A program made the position numbers and the translations under genes. This document shows, one piece after another, positions 14,296 through 21,451 of a stretch of 21,706 bases of DNA (its first letter is position 1; each line of letters begins with the position of its first letter). Source of the stretch: Scytonema sp. UIC 10036 (GTDB lineage Bacteria > Cyanobacteriota > Cyanobacteriia > Cyanobacteriales > Nostocaceae); contig NZ_WJFC01000223.1 in NCBI RefSeq assembly GCF_009725235.1, forward strand, positions 1 to 21,706, given 5' to 3'. Below the pieces are notes generated by a model. The model did no database searches. It was not told where the DNA came from and worked only from the letters and a program-made list of their open reading frames with translations.

Positions 14296-15009
14296 ATGTT
14301 TAGCAAAGGCGCTACTTCTGGCGGGTCTAGCAGTGCAGGTTCGGGAGGTCAGAAAAAGAAAAAAACTCCCCAAAAGTGGCTAAGAATTTTGTACTGGGGG
14401 CTTGTGGGGTGCGGGATTTACTTCGCTTATCTCAATATCACCCCATATGCCCGTGCTGTTGAGTTTCTTGGGGGGAGAACGGTAAGCCAAGCTTTCTTGT
14501 ACCTGATTTCAGTAATCCCAATCGTTAACGGGATTGCTGCAATCGTTGGTCAGGGCATTACCTGGCTGTTGGGTGCAATGCTGTGGGGAGTTATTCAGAT
14601 TATCGAAGTCCTACCGCTTATTCTCTACAACCACGAAGGGTTTATGTCCCAGGTCATCAGCAATGCTGACAGCCGTGCTAAATATCAAATCAAAGATACT
14701 GACGATCCTACACTGGCAATGCTTAAGCGCACTTACAACGCCTTGCCTATCTCGGTTGTGAGCAATCTAGAAAAACTGAAGATTGCAACTTACACGGTAG
14801 ACTTTCTCATCTGTATCACCGTGTACTCACCTGTTGCATCTGGTAAATTTTCTGATTTCTTCTGGATACTCGCAACAGGGCAGTGGGGTAAGTTGGACTA
14901 CGGCAATCTAGCACTGGCACTTATCACACTGTTTGCGATTGAGATAATTGTCTCCCTAATTATCTGGGTAGGTAAGCTGTCTTACGCAGTTAAAGAAGGC
15001 ACTAAGTAA
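14296..15009 (+). CDS. Polytopic membrane protein
   Basis: 237 residues with a strong ribosome site (AGGAGG). The cytosolic N-terminus is Gly/Ser-rich then Lys-rich (QKKKKTPQKW). About five hydrophobic spans follow: residues 28-48, 63-85, 88-110, 165-185 and 204-228. A soluble loop lies at about 112-163. It is 11 bases after the previous gene. With its two membrane neighbours it probably forms a complex that docks the downstream ATPase. I do not recognise a family. Confidence 0.75.
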   Translation: MFSKGATSGGSSSAGSGGQKKKKTPQKWLRILYWGLVGCGIYFAYLNITPYARAVEFLGGRTVSQAFLYLISVIPIVNGIAAIVGQGITWLLGAMLWGVIQIIEVLPLILYNHEGFMSQVISNADSRAKYQIKDTDDPTLAMLKRTYNALPISVVSNLEKLKIATYTVDFLICITVYSPVASGKFSDFFWILATGQWGKLDYGNLALALITLFAIEIIVSLIIWVGKLSYAVKEGTK

Positions 15010-15015
15010 TAAAAT

Positions 15016-15050
15016 GCGCTTGCAACACCTCGATGTCGGATTGCAAGCGC
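15016..15050 (+). other. Stem-loop in the spacer before the ATPase gene
   Basis: GCGCTTGCAA (15016-15025) and TTGCAAGCGC (15041-15050) are perfect complements around a 15-base loop. It begins 6 bases after the membrane protein stop and ends 21 bases before the ATPase ATG. No T-run follows, so it could set the ratio of the two proteins by slowing degradation or translation. Confidence 0.65.
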
Positions 15051-15071
15051 CTGTCCATTGTTTTCAACATT

Positions 15072-16634
15072 ATGAATATGACACGGTTTGACCCTAATAA
15101 GAATCAAAAAACACCTGATGAATGGAGTGCGATCGCACTTAACAGAACTGCTGATAACAATCTGCAATGGAATGTAATCGGTGGCATCATGCTTGGTATT
15201 TTGACAGCAGGTGCAGCAAGTCCCCTCACTGGGGGATTGGTCGCAGCTTACTTTGTCTGGGATAGCTGGAGGAAATCAGCAGGGATTCAGCGCAACCAAG
15301 CGGCTATTGTTGAAAGTGGGTGTGTAGCTCAAGTACTGGACGGTGATGATTTCATTAACTACACCTCTCAAGTTGGGCGTGAAGCTGTGCTGGCTGAGTT
15401 GCGGTACGCAAGCGCTCGTAATTTACCAATGAGTAATGCTGCCTTTGATTACCTAGAAGACAATGCTGCTACACCTACCACACCTGCTTTAACTCACTCT
15501 AATCAGTCCGTCCCCGCTATCGGTCAATTTACCAAGCTTAATGCTGTGGATGTCCCTACAACGCAGATAGATACCTACAATCCCAAAGAAGACACCCAAA
15601 TCAGCATAATTGATGAAATGACCGATAGCATCACCAACAGCCTCATTATAGGCGCTCCTAGAAGCGGTAAGGGGATGTTAGTCAGCAATGCATTAAGGGA
15701 AGCAAAGCGAAAGCATCCAGGCTTGAAAGTGTTTGTAATTGATCCAAAAGCAAGTGTTCGAGAGGTTGGGTACTGGGACGGTGTAGCAGATGTGGTGAAG
15801 CGCTACCCATGTGAAAATCAACCAGATGAAGTGATTGTTAGTTGGGTTGAGAAATGCTTTGACGACTACTACGAGTTTGTTGGTGAAAACGGGCGAACAT
15901 TACTATTTCTTGATGAGGGCGTAGCAGTTGGGAGTGCAGCAGAAAGATTAAAGAATCCGCTAATTCAAAATAAGATTACTTCAATTGCTAGTTTAGGTGA
16001 TGAGTCAGGTAAAAACATCTGGATTGCTTCTCAATCACCATTTGTTAACGGGCTGGGGATTAAGCTTAGTGCATCTTCTCAAATGTTGGTGGTCGCAATT
16101 GTCAACCAAAACAATATTGGGATGTTTAAGCAATGGGCTAGGTCTTCAATCTTGGCTAAAACATCAGTAGATGAACTGGCACTTTTAATTAATAATTCCG
16201 ATTGCAAGAGGGCAGTGTATTTTGGAAAAACAGGTAAGTGGTATTCGATGCCATCTCTTACTAATCATTCGGGATATGACCGGGACACTAACACCTATCT
16301 CCCCGGTTTTGCTCCTCCTCCCCAAGGGGAGAAATTGATTAGCGACTATGATGCAATCGCTAAACTTGAGGAATCTTTGAAGGCTGAAATAACACCTCAT
16401 AGTGAACCTACCGAGGAACTTACCGAAGACGAAATAGCGTTATTAACTTGGATTAAAAGTAGAAAGAAAATAGGTAAAGAGTATGACGCTAACACAGCTA
16501 ATAAGAATATGGATAAGTTAGTTAAACCTGATGAGTTTGACAGCAAGGCAGAGTACATTCGACATTTAATGAGACAGTTGAAAAATAAAGGTATGGGGAC
16601 GCTGTCAAACGCTAATCAGTTTGACCCAATTTAA
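15072..16634 (+). CDS. Membrane-anchored FtsK/HerA/TraD-type ATPase
   Basis: 520 residues from the ATG at 15072 (an alternative at 15078). An earlier ATG at 15033 lies inside a hairpin and is rejected. A hydrophobic segment at about residues 34-62 makes one or two membrane passes. The ATPase domain shows Walker A IIGAPRSGKGMLVS (Lys200), a likely Walker B LLFLDEG (Asp281, Glu282) and an IWIASQSP sensor-like stretch. The last 80 residues resemble a small helical DNA-binding domain. This fits the family of pumps that move DNA through membranes or along DNA (coupling proteins, FtsK, HerA). The Walker A ends in Gly rather than Ser/Thr (GKG). No relaxase, pilin or VirB4 lies nearby, so transfer is not established; a role in partition or segregation is equally open. 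Confidence 0.8.
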   Translation: MNMTRFDPNKNQKTPDEWSAIALNRTADNNLQWNVIGGIMLGILTAGAASPLTGGLVAAYFVWDSWRKSAGIQRNQAAIVESGCVAQVLDGDDFINYTSQVGREAVLAELRYASARNLPMSNAAFDYLEDNAATPTTPALTHSNQSVPAIGQFTKLNAVDVPTTQIDTYNPKEDTQISIIDEMTDSITNSLIIGAPRSGKGMLVSNALREAKRKHPGLKVFVIDPKASVREVGYWDGVADVVKRYPCENQPDEVIVSWVEKCFDDYYEFVGENGRTLLFLDEGVAVGSAAERLKNPLIQNKITSIASLGDESGKNIWIASQSPFVNGLGIKLSASSQMLVVAIVNQNNIGMFKQWARSSILAKTSVDELALLINNSDCKRAVYFGKTGKWYSMPSLTNHSGYDRDTNTYLPGFAPPPQGEKLISDYDAIAKLEESLKAEITPHSEPTEELTEDEIALLTWIKSRKKIGKEYDANTANKNMDKLVKPDEFDSKAEYIRHLMRQLKNKGMGTLSNANQFDPI

Positions 16635-16647
16635 TTTACCTCTGTTC

Positions 16648-16842
16648 TTCCGGTTTCCGGGTTGAGAAAAAAAAACTCTCAAAACAGCCTCCGGGACGAC
16701 CCGGAAACCGGAAACCGGAAACCGGAGAAACACCGGAAGCTAGTCCGGACAAGCCCGGAAGCGTTTCCGGTGAGGTGCGATCGCCTTCCGGTTTCCGGGT
16801 GCCTTCCGGGATGCTTCCGGTAATCTTCCGGTAATCTTCCGG
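16648..16842. repeat. TTCCGG repeat cluster
   Basis: Fourteen TTCCGG/CCGGAA copies in 195 bp. A 7-base period is seen at 16648-16660, 16701-16725 and 16786-16798; an 11-base period at 16793, 16804, 16815, 16826 and 16837. The 15-mer TTCCGGTTTCCGGGT occurs at 16648-16662 and 16786-16800 and, inverted, at 16699-16713. The cluster is GC-rich within AT-rich DNA and starts 14 bases after the ATPase stop. Heptanucleotide tandem repeats of this general kind are known in cyanobacterial genomes. It could be a centromere-like, transfer-origin or RNA-structure element. Confidence 0.85.
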
Positions 16843-16899
16843 TGCGATTTATTAGTAAGAAGTGCGCCTATAAAACTGTGATTAATGTTAGGAGAAGAG

Positions 16900-17049
16900 A
16901 TGTTTAAGGAACTGCTTACCGTAATCAGAAAACTGTTCAATCCTAAATTAAATGAGGTGTGGACAGACAGAGAGAGCGCTATATCGTTGGTGCTACTTTT
17001 TATTTCTGGTGTGTGTATTGCGCTTATAGTGGCTTACATACAGAACTAA
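16900..17049 (+). CDS. Small membrane protein (49 residues)
   Basis: The ATG at 16900 follows a GGAGAAG ribosome site. The sequence starts MFKELLTVIRKLFNPKLNEV and ends in one membrane span (about residues 28-47, ISLVLLFISGVCIALIVAYI). The N-terminal half is amphipathic and basic. It sits between the repeat cluster and the T5orf172-like gene, which also ends in a membrane anchor. Function unknown; it may be a small subunit of the membrane cluster. Confidence 0.6.
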   Translation: MFKELLTVIRKLFNPKLNEVWTDRESAISLVLLFISGVCIALIVAYIQN

Positions 17050-17146
17050 AAAAGCTTAGCGCGATCGCATTCCGTATATAGCATTAACCCACGCCCACAA
17101 ATTTGTAATTAATGTTTACCAAAAATAACTGTAGGAGATTGAAATA

Positions 17147-17656
17147 ATGCAAGGTTTTATTTACCTAATCCGTGCAATTGGCACAGATAGATACAAGATA
17201 GAATCAGCGAGAAGTGAAAGCGCGATCGCATCAAGGATTGAGGATTACAACAAACTTAATTCTCTCTATCCTATTGAATTAATTCATTCTGTCCCAGTCC
17301 TAGAAACTAGCTGTTGCATCTCAATTCAAATTGCAATTAGCGACTTTAGAGATAAGACAGGATGGTTTGAATTGCCTGATGATGTAGCTGAATTGGTGTT
17401 AGATGAGATGGATAATTACTCGCCCAAGTTAGCACCAATGGATAAAACTGCTGAAGCGGTAGCAGGTGCGATCGTATCCCCAATTAATCTAGTTATGAGA
17501 GGGTATGAATATTTAGTTTTTAATGCAAACCCTCAGCACTTGTTCGCGGTTATTTGTTTTGTCGTAGCGCTTATTCTATTAGCACGACCTTTTACAGATT
17601 TCTCGCAATCTACTGATTCCCAAAGGGAACCAATTAGAGAAGAATTAATGAACTGA
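17147..17656 (+). CDS. T5orf172/MUG113-like (GIY-YIG-related) protein with a C-terminal membrane anchor
   Basis: 169 residues with a good ribosome site (AGGAG). Residues 1-90 look like the T5orf172 branch of the GIY-YIG fold: MQGFIYLIRAIGTDRYKI, a possible Arg at 31, a YPIELIHSVP strand, and the TGWFEL motif near 72-77. The expected YKIG reads YKIE, so a key Gly is missing and nuclease activity is doubtful. Residues 130-148 form a membrane span (LFAVICFVVALILLARPF). A short cytosolic or external tail ends the protein. It is not clearly part of the upstream operon, being 97 bases from the small membrane gene. A strong terminator follows. A regulatory or DNA-tethering role at the membrane is a guess. 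Confidence 0.7.
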   Translation: MQGFIYLIRAIGTDRYKIESARSESAIASRIEDYNKLNSLYPIELIHSVPVLETSCCISIQIAISDFRDKTGWFELPDDVAELVLDEMDNYSPKLAPMDKTAEAVAGAIVSPINLVMRGYEYLVFNANPQHLFAVICFVVALILLARPFTDFSQSTDSQREPIREELMN

Positions 17657-17664
17657 CATATGAA

Positions 17665-17708
17665 TCAAAAAATCCCCCATTAGCACATAAGCTAGTGGGG
17701 GATTTTGA
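17665..17708. terminator. Terminator between convergent genes
   Basis: AAATCCCCCATTAGC and GCTAGTGGGGGATTT form a 15 bp stem with one G-U pair and a 6-base loop, flanked by A- and T-rich ends on both sides. It sits between the plus-strand gene ending at 17656 and the minus-strand gene ending at 17813, so it can serve both. Confidence 0.88.
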
Positions 17709-17812
17709 TTTACTAGTGCAAATTTTCAATTATTTGAGGGAGTAATCACACCAATGGTCGTTACTACTGCATTTTTTAAATTACTTGAATTTTTATTGCA
17801 CCAAAACGGCTT

Positions 17813-18139
17813 TTAGTCGCTGACTAACCGGAACAACTGCGACCTTGCCCCCAACACACCCTGCCCCCAGCCAATATACTGCCATCTGCTACCATCATTA
17901 GCTATGTGGATAGCACCAGGACTACCAGCGTGAAAGAATTTAGTGAATAGTTTCGATTGTTCTAAGCACTTTCTAGGGATTGGCTCGCCATTAAATCTAG
18001 CTGTAAGCTGCTTAACTGCGTCGTTTTTAGTTTTTCTTTTTGGTTTTCGCTCGGTCTTAGGGTGCGATCGCACTTGCTTACTCAAGTGCTGGTCTATCTT
18101 GTCCAACCGTTCGACTATCCTTGTTAGTTTTTCCGTAAC
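17813..18139 (-). pseudogene. 3' part of the RHH-like gene interrupted by the transposon
   Basis: This is the continuation of the frame at 256-399. From the insertion point it reads VT-EKLTRIVERLDKIDQHL (coiled coil), a basic segment (KTERKPKRKTKND), and a C-terminal domain with SPGAIHIANDGSRWQYIGWG. It stops at 17813. An ATG inside the transposon end (18208) would allow a chimeric product with TIR-encoded residues, but this is unlikely to be meaningful. Together the two halves give 154 residues. Possible function is regulation or plasmid maintenance; not recognised. The loss is evidently tolerated. Confidence 0.75.
18134..18139. repeat. Target-site duplication, left side (CGTAAC)
   Basis: Six bases directly before the transposon end TGTAG, identical to 256-261. 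Confidence 0.85.
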
Positions 18140-18394
18140 TGTAGCGAACTGCAAACATAAACGCTCAAAACTGCAAACAAGCCATTTTTGAAACCACATT
18201 AAATGCAAATAAGAGGGGTCTCAAAACCACATTAGGAGCAAATAAAACCACAATAAATGCAAACAAACCACATTAAGTGCAAATGAAACCACATTAAGTG
18301 CAAATAAGCTATAAAGCTTATGGAATAGTAGTTTCAGGTATTTTCTCTCTAAAAGCGTCCAAATTATAAGAACTTTTAAACCGGACACATATGT
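18140..18394 (+). repeat. Left terminal inverted repeat
   Basis: This 255 bp copy begins TGTAGCGAACTGCAAAC and is the exact inverse complement of 21452-21706. Seven subterminal units with core AAACCACATTAANTGCAAA (two diverged) are spaced about 20-22 or 32-33 bases, close to two or three helical turns, so they face one side of the DNA. They probably bind the DDE transposase. Confidence 0.92.
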
Positions 18395-18467
18395 ACGCAA
18401 TTCATGGTTTAATTTAAATCATATTCGTTCAATTAAATACCAGAAGCTGTTTAAACCGACAGCCAGT

Positions 18468-19130
18468 ATGGCTATGGTCATTTACGCTTATTTGAGAGTC
18501 TCCAGTGACAAACAAGACGTACACAACCAACGACACGGCATATTAGAATATGCCAATATACACGCTTTGAGTCCCATCCAGTTTATAGAGGACACCGTTT
18601 CTGGACGAGAGAAATGGGAGTCGCGAGGTGTGGGACTACTACTGACTCAAACAGCGCAAGCCGAAGATGTTGTAATTTTCTCAGAAGTCAGCCGGATGGC
18701 ACGTTCCACACTACAGGTATTAGAAATGCTGGAGTGCTGCGTGCGTCGGGGAATCAACGTCCATATCGCCAAGCAAGGAATGGTACTAGATGATTCAATG
18801 CAAAGCCGAATTACAGCAACGGTTTTAGGCTTGGCTGCGGAAATCGAGCGGGAATTAATTGTACTCAGAACAACCGAAGCACTCGCTAAACGCAAAGCTG
18901 AGGGGAAAGCGTTGGGACGACCCAAAGGGCGAAAATCTGCACATTTAAAATTGGATGCTCATGAAGCAGAAATTCGCAGTTATCTAAACAAAGGTATCAG
19001 CAAGCGTTCAATCGCCAAACTGTACGTACCTCTAATCGCAAAGGTCGGCACTTATCGACGGTGGAAGCTATTCGCCTTTTGGAAGAACATGGCATCAACA
19101 CTCCAGATGGTCAAGTCCAAGCTCCTGTAG
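18468..19130 (+). CDS. Serine recombinase (resolvase/invertase family)
   Basis: 220 residues. The catalytic domain is complete: YLRVS (Arg10, nucleophile Ser12), SEVSRMARS (72-80), a long E helix (about 110-140), and the GRPKGRK hinge at 150-156. A short HTH-like segment follows (KGISKRSIAKL, 165-175). The usual second half of the HTH is not seen; the last 45 residues (VPLIAKVGTYRRWK...) look atypical because the end overlaps the transposase frame by 70 bases. Its likely job is resolving cointegrates left by replicative transposition. A res site is not identified; the 73 bases before the start are the first place to look. ATG at 18468 or 18474. Confidence 0.88.
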   Translation: MAMVIYAYLRVSSDKQDVHNQRHGILEYANIHALSPIQFIEDTVSGREKWESRGVGLLLTQTAQAEDVVIFSEVSRMARSTLQVLEMLECCVRRGINVHIAKQGMVLDDSMQSRITATVLGLAAEIERELIVLRTTEALAKRKAEGKALGRPKGRKSAHLKLDAHEAEIRSYLNKGISKRSIAKLYVPLIAKVGTYRRWKLFAFWKNMASTLQMVKSKLL

Positions 19131-20413
19131 GGTTATTGAAAGCAACCACCATCAATCGTTATCTCAAAAAATGGGGCTATGACCGCGATACCCTTATACG
19201 ACAGCCCCCTGCCGTTCGCTTTCAAGCAGAGTACAGCAACCAATGTTGGCACTTTGACCTCAGCCCATCAGACCTCAAGCACGTAAAATCACCAGTCTGG
19301 ATAGAACCAGGACGCGGGCATCCCTTGTTGATGCTTTATAGTGTTGTCGATGACCGTAGTGGTGTAGCATACCAAGAGTACCATGGAGTTTACGGAGAAG
19401 ACGTAGAAGCAGCACTGCGGTTTATATTTGCCGCCATGTCGCCTAAGTCGGAAATCGACTTTCCGTTTCAAGGCATTCCCCAAATGCTGTACATGGACAA
19501 TGGGCCGATTGCAAAGAGTTCGGTGTTCCGGAAAGTTATGGGGTATTTGGGGATTGAAGTATGTACCCACCTGCCAAACGGCAAAGATGGACGAAGGGTA
19601 ACAGCTCGTTCCAAGGGGAAAGTGGAGCGTCCATTTCGTACCGTCAAAGAAATGCATGAAACTCTCTACCACTTACATGAACCAGAAACAGAAGTTGAGG
19701 CAAATAGTTGGTTGATGCGGTTTCTACTCCATTACAATAGCCGACCGCATCGAAGTGAACCTCATTCCCGGATTGAAGATTGGGTAAGTAACTTGCCCGA
19801 CGAGGGGATTAGGGAGATGTGTAATTGGGAGCGTTTTTGTACATTCGCACGAGAACCAGAACGGCGCAAAGTGGGAATTGATGCCCGCATTACTATCGAA
19901 GGGATTGCTTATGAAATTGAACCGGATTTAGCTGGGGAAACCGTAGTTCTTTGGTGGGGCTTGTTTGATAACGAACTGTACGTAGAACATTTAGAAAAGC
20001 GCTATGGTCCTTATATCCCTGTTGGTGGACCAATACCCTTGCATCGCTACCGTAGCTTCAAGAAAACACGAACCCAAAAGCGGGCTGACAAAATTGAATC
20101 ATTAGCTAAACAATTATCTTTACCTAGTTCTGCCATTGGTAAGATAAATCTGGCTGACGAACAACAAAGCTTTGTTGAAATTAAGGTGCAGTCCTTTGTT
20201 GACCCCGACCCGTTTCAAGAACTGACTTATCCCACAGCGATCGCGGCAAAGCAGGCAATTTCTGAGTATTTGGCACGTCCGCTCGCCAAACTCAATAAGG
20301 AACAGATGGTTTATATCGAGACGATTTGTGCCACCACTCTCAATAAGCAAGCGGTGATGGAAAAAATTCGAGATTTTTTTAATCCCTTACCAGGTACAAA
20401 CCATGCTGAGTGA
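19061..20413 (+). CDS. DDE transposase (TniA/Mu-like integrase core)
   Basis: 450 residues from a GTG at 19061, with no ATG near. The DDE triad is visible: Asp66 in WHFDLSPSD, Asp146 in YMDNGPI, and Glu189 in KGKVERPF. This is followed by a Mu-type C-terminal barrel and a helical tail. It cuts the transposon ends and joins them to the target. Relatives usually carry about 100 further residues at the N-terminus with DNA-binding helices (recalled, not checked). Here the in-frame sequence upstream stays open only to 18965 and is not HTH-like. The start region overlaps the recombinase in the -1 frame, so either an unusual start, a frameshift fusion or a truncated N-terminus is possible. Confidence 0.88.
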   Translation: MEAIRLLEEHGINTPDGQVQAPVGLLKATTINRYLKKWGYDRDTLIRQPPAVRFQAEYSNQCWHFDLSPSDLKHVKSPVWIEPGRGHPLLMLYSVVDDRSGVAYQEYHGVYGEDVEAALRFIFAAMSPKSEIDFPFQGIPQMLYMDNGPIAKSSVFRKVMGYLGIEVCTHLPNGKDGRRVTARSKGKVERPFRTVKEMHETLYHLHEPETEVEANSWLMRFLLHYNSRPHRSEPHSRIEDWVSNLPDEGIREMCNWERFCTFAREPERRKVGIDARITIEGIAYEIEPDLAGETVVLWWGLFDNELYVEHLEKRYGPYIPVGGPIPLHRYRSFKKTRTQKRADKIESLAKQLSLPSSAIGKINLADEQQSFVEIKVQSFVDPDPFQELTYPTAIAAKQAISEYLARPLAKLNKEQMVYIETICATTLNKQAVMEKIRDFFNPLPGTNHAE

Positions 20414-21374
20414 TGTCATGAATTATTTTGGTCTTAAACGTACCTTGGATTATGTCGGGTATTTTGAGACTGAAGAACAAACAAATTTATTCAAAGAACT
20501 TCAACCCCAAATTAGGCAAGGTCGGTTAATTGCCCTATCCGGTGTTGTTGGTTGTGGTAAAACGACGGCTTTGCAGAGGTTGCAATCAGAATTAGCCTCG
20601 TCTAAGGACATTATTATTTCCCGTAGTCTCGCAGTTGAGAAAGACAAGGTAAGTTTAGCCGTTTTAATGACTGCTTTGTTCTACGATTTGGCTACAGAGA
20701 AGGATTCAAAACCCCCAACCCAATCTGAACAACGAGAACGAAAGTTGTTGGCTCTCATCCAAAAATGCCGCAAATCGGTAGTACTATTTGTGGATGAAGC
20801 TCACGATCTCCATCACAGCACTTTAAAACAAATTAAGCGCTTGATTGAATTGGCACGTCATAATGGTGGCACTTTATCTGTACTGCTTGCAGGGCATCCC
20901 AAGCTAAAAAATGATTTGCGTCGTCCATCCTTGGAAGAAATTGGTGCCAGAGCGAGCGTCTTTCAGCTTGAAGGTATCCGAGGATACCAGCAAGAGTATA
21001 TTAAATGGCTTTTAAGTGAATGTATTCACGATGATTATCTGCCCTATGACTTGATTACAGATGAGGCCATTGCATTTTTGGCGGAACGATTGACGACTCC
21101 ATTGCAAATTGAACATTACTTGAGGCTAGCGTTTGAAGAAGGTTACAAGGTTGGAACAAAACCAATAACTACGGGTGTAATTGAAGAAATTTTGAGCTTG
21201 AGTATCAATGATTTGGAACCTCGCTTGATTCGGTATGGATATAACGCCAAAGGTTTGGCTAATTTATTAAACATAAAGACTACGGAGGTTAATTCTTTTT
21301 TACACGGTCAATTGCCTCCCGGTCGAACTCAAGATTTGAGAGACCAGATGCTCAAAATGGGGATTCCTTGTTAA
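20403..21374 (+). CDS. AAA+ ATPase of the transposon (TniB/ExeA-like)
   Basis: 323 residues from the ATG at 20403, which overlaps the transposase stop by 11 bases. The ATG at 20418 (MNYFGLKRT) matches the usual start of ExeA-type proteins better. Walker A is SGVVGCGKTT (46-55), Walker B VVLFVDEAHD (126-135), and sensor 1 is likely at LLAGHP (161-166). A C-terminal helical lid follows, with a small HTH-like end (GLANLLNIKTTEVNSFLHG). The protein binds DNA with ATP, selects the target and activates the transposase, as TniB/TnsC/MuB do. It ends about 80 bases before the right TIR. Confidence 0.9.
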   Translation: MLSDVMNYFGLKRTLDYVGYFETEEQTNLFKELQPQIRQGRLIALSGVVGCGKTTALQRLQSELASSKDIIISRSLAVEKDKVSLAVLMTALFYDLATEKDSKPPTQSEQRERKLLALIQKCRKSVVLFVDEAHDLHHSTLKQIKRLIELARHNGGTLSVLLAGHPKLKNDLRRPSLEEIGARASVFQLEGIRGYQQEYIKWLLSECIHDDYLPYDLITDEAIAFLAERLTTPLQIEHYLRLAFEEGYKVGTKPITTGVIEEILSLSINDLEPRLIRYGYNAKGLANLLNIKTTEVNSFLHGQLPPGRTQDLRDQMLKMGIPC

Positions 21375-21451
21375 AGGAGCAAGCATATGGGGAATACCTC
21401 ATCCAGTCTTCTTTTGTTTTGTTGTCGTCCAATTTATATATAAATAAATAG

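Noticed and set aside
13507..16634. A complete conjugation (type IV secretion) system
   Set aside because: Only a coupling-type ATPase and unassigned membrane proteins are visible; no relaxase, VirB4, VirB6 or pilin gene can be recognised in the window.
18140..18394. Regular 20-21 bp repeats that could suggest a CRISPR array
   Set aside because: The units abut with almost no spacer, are diverged, and lie inside a transposon end that is duplicated in inverse at the other end; no cas gene is present.
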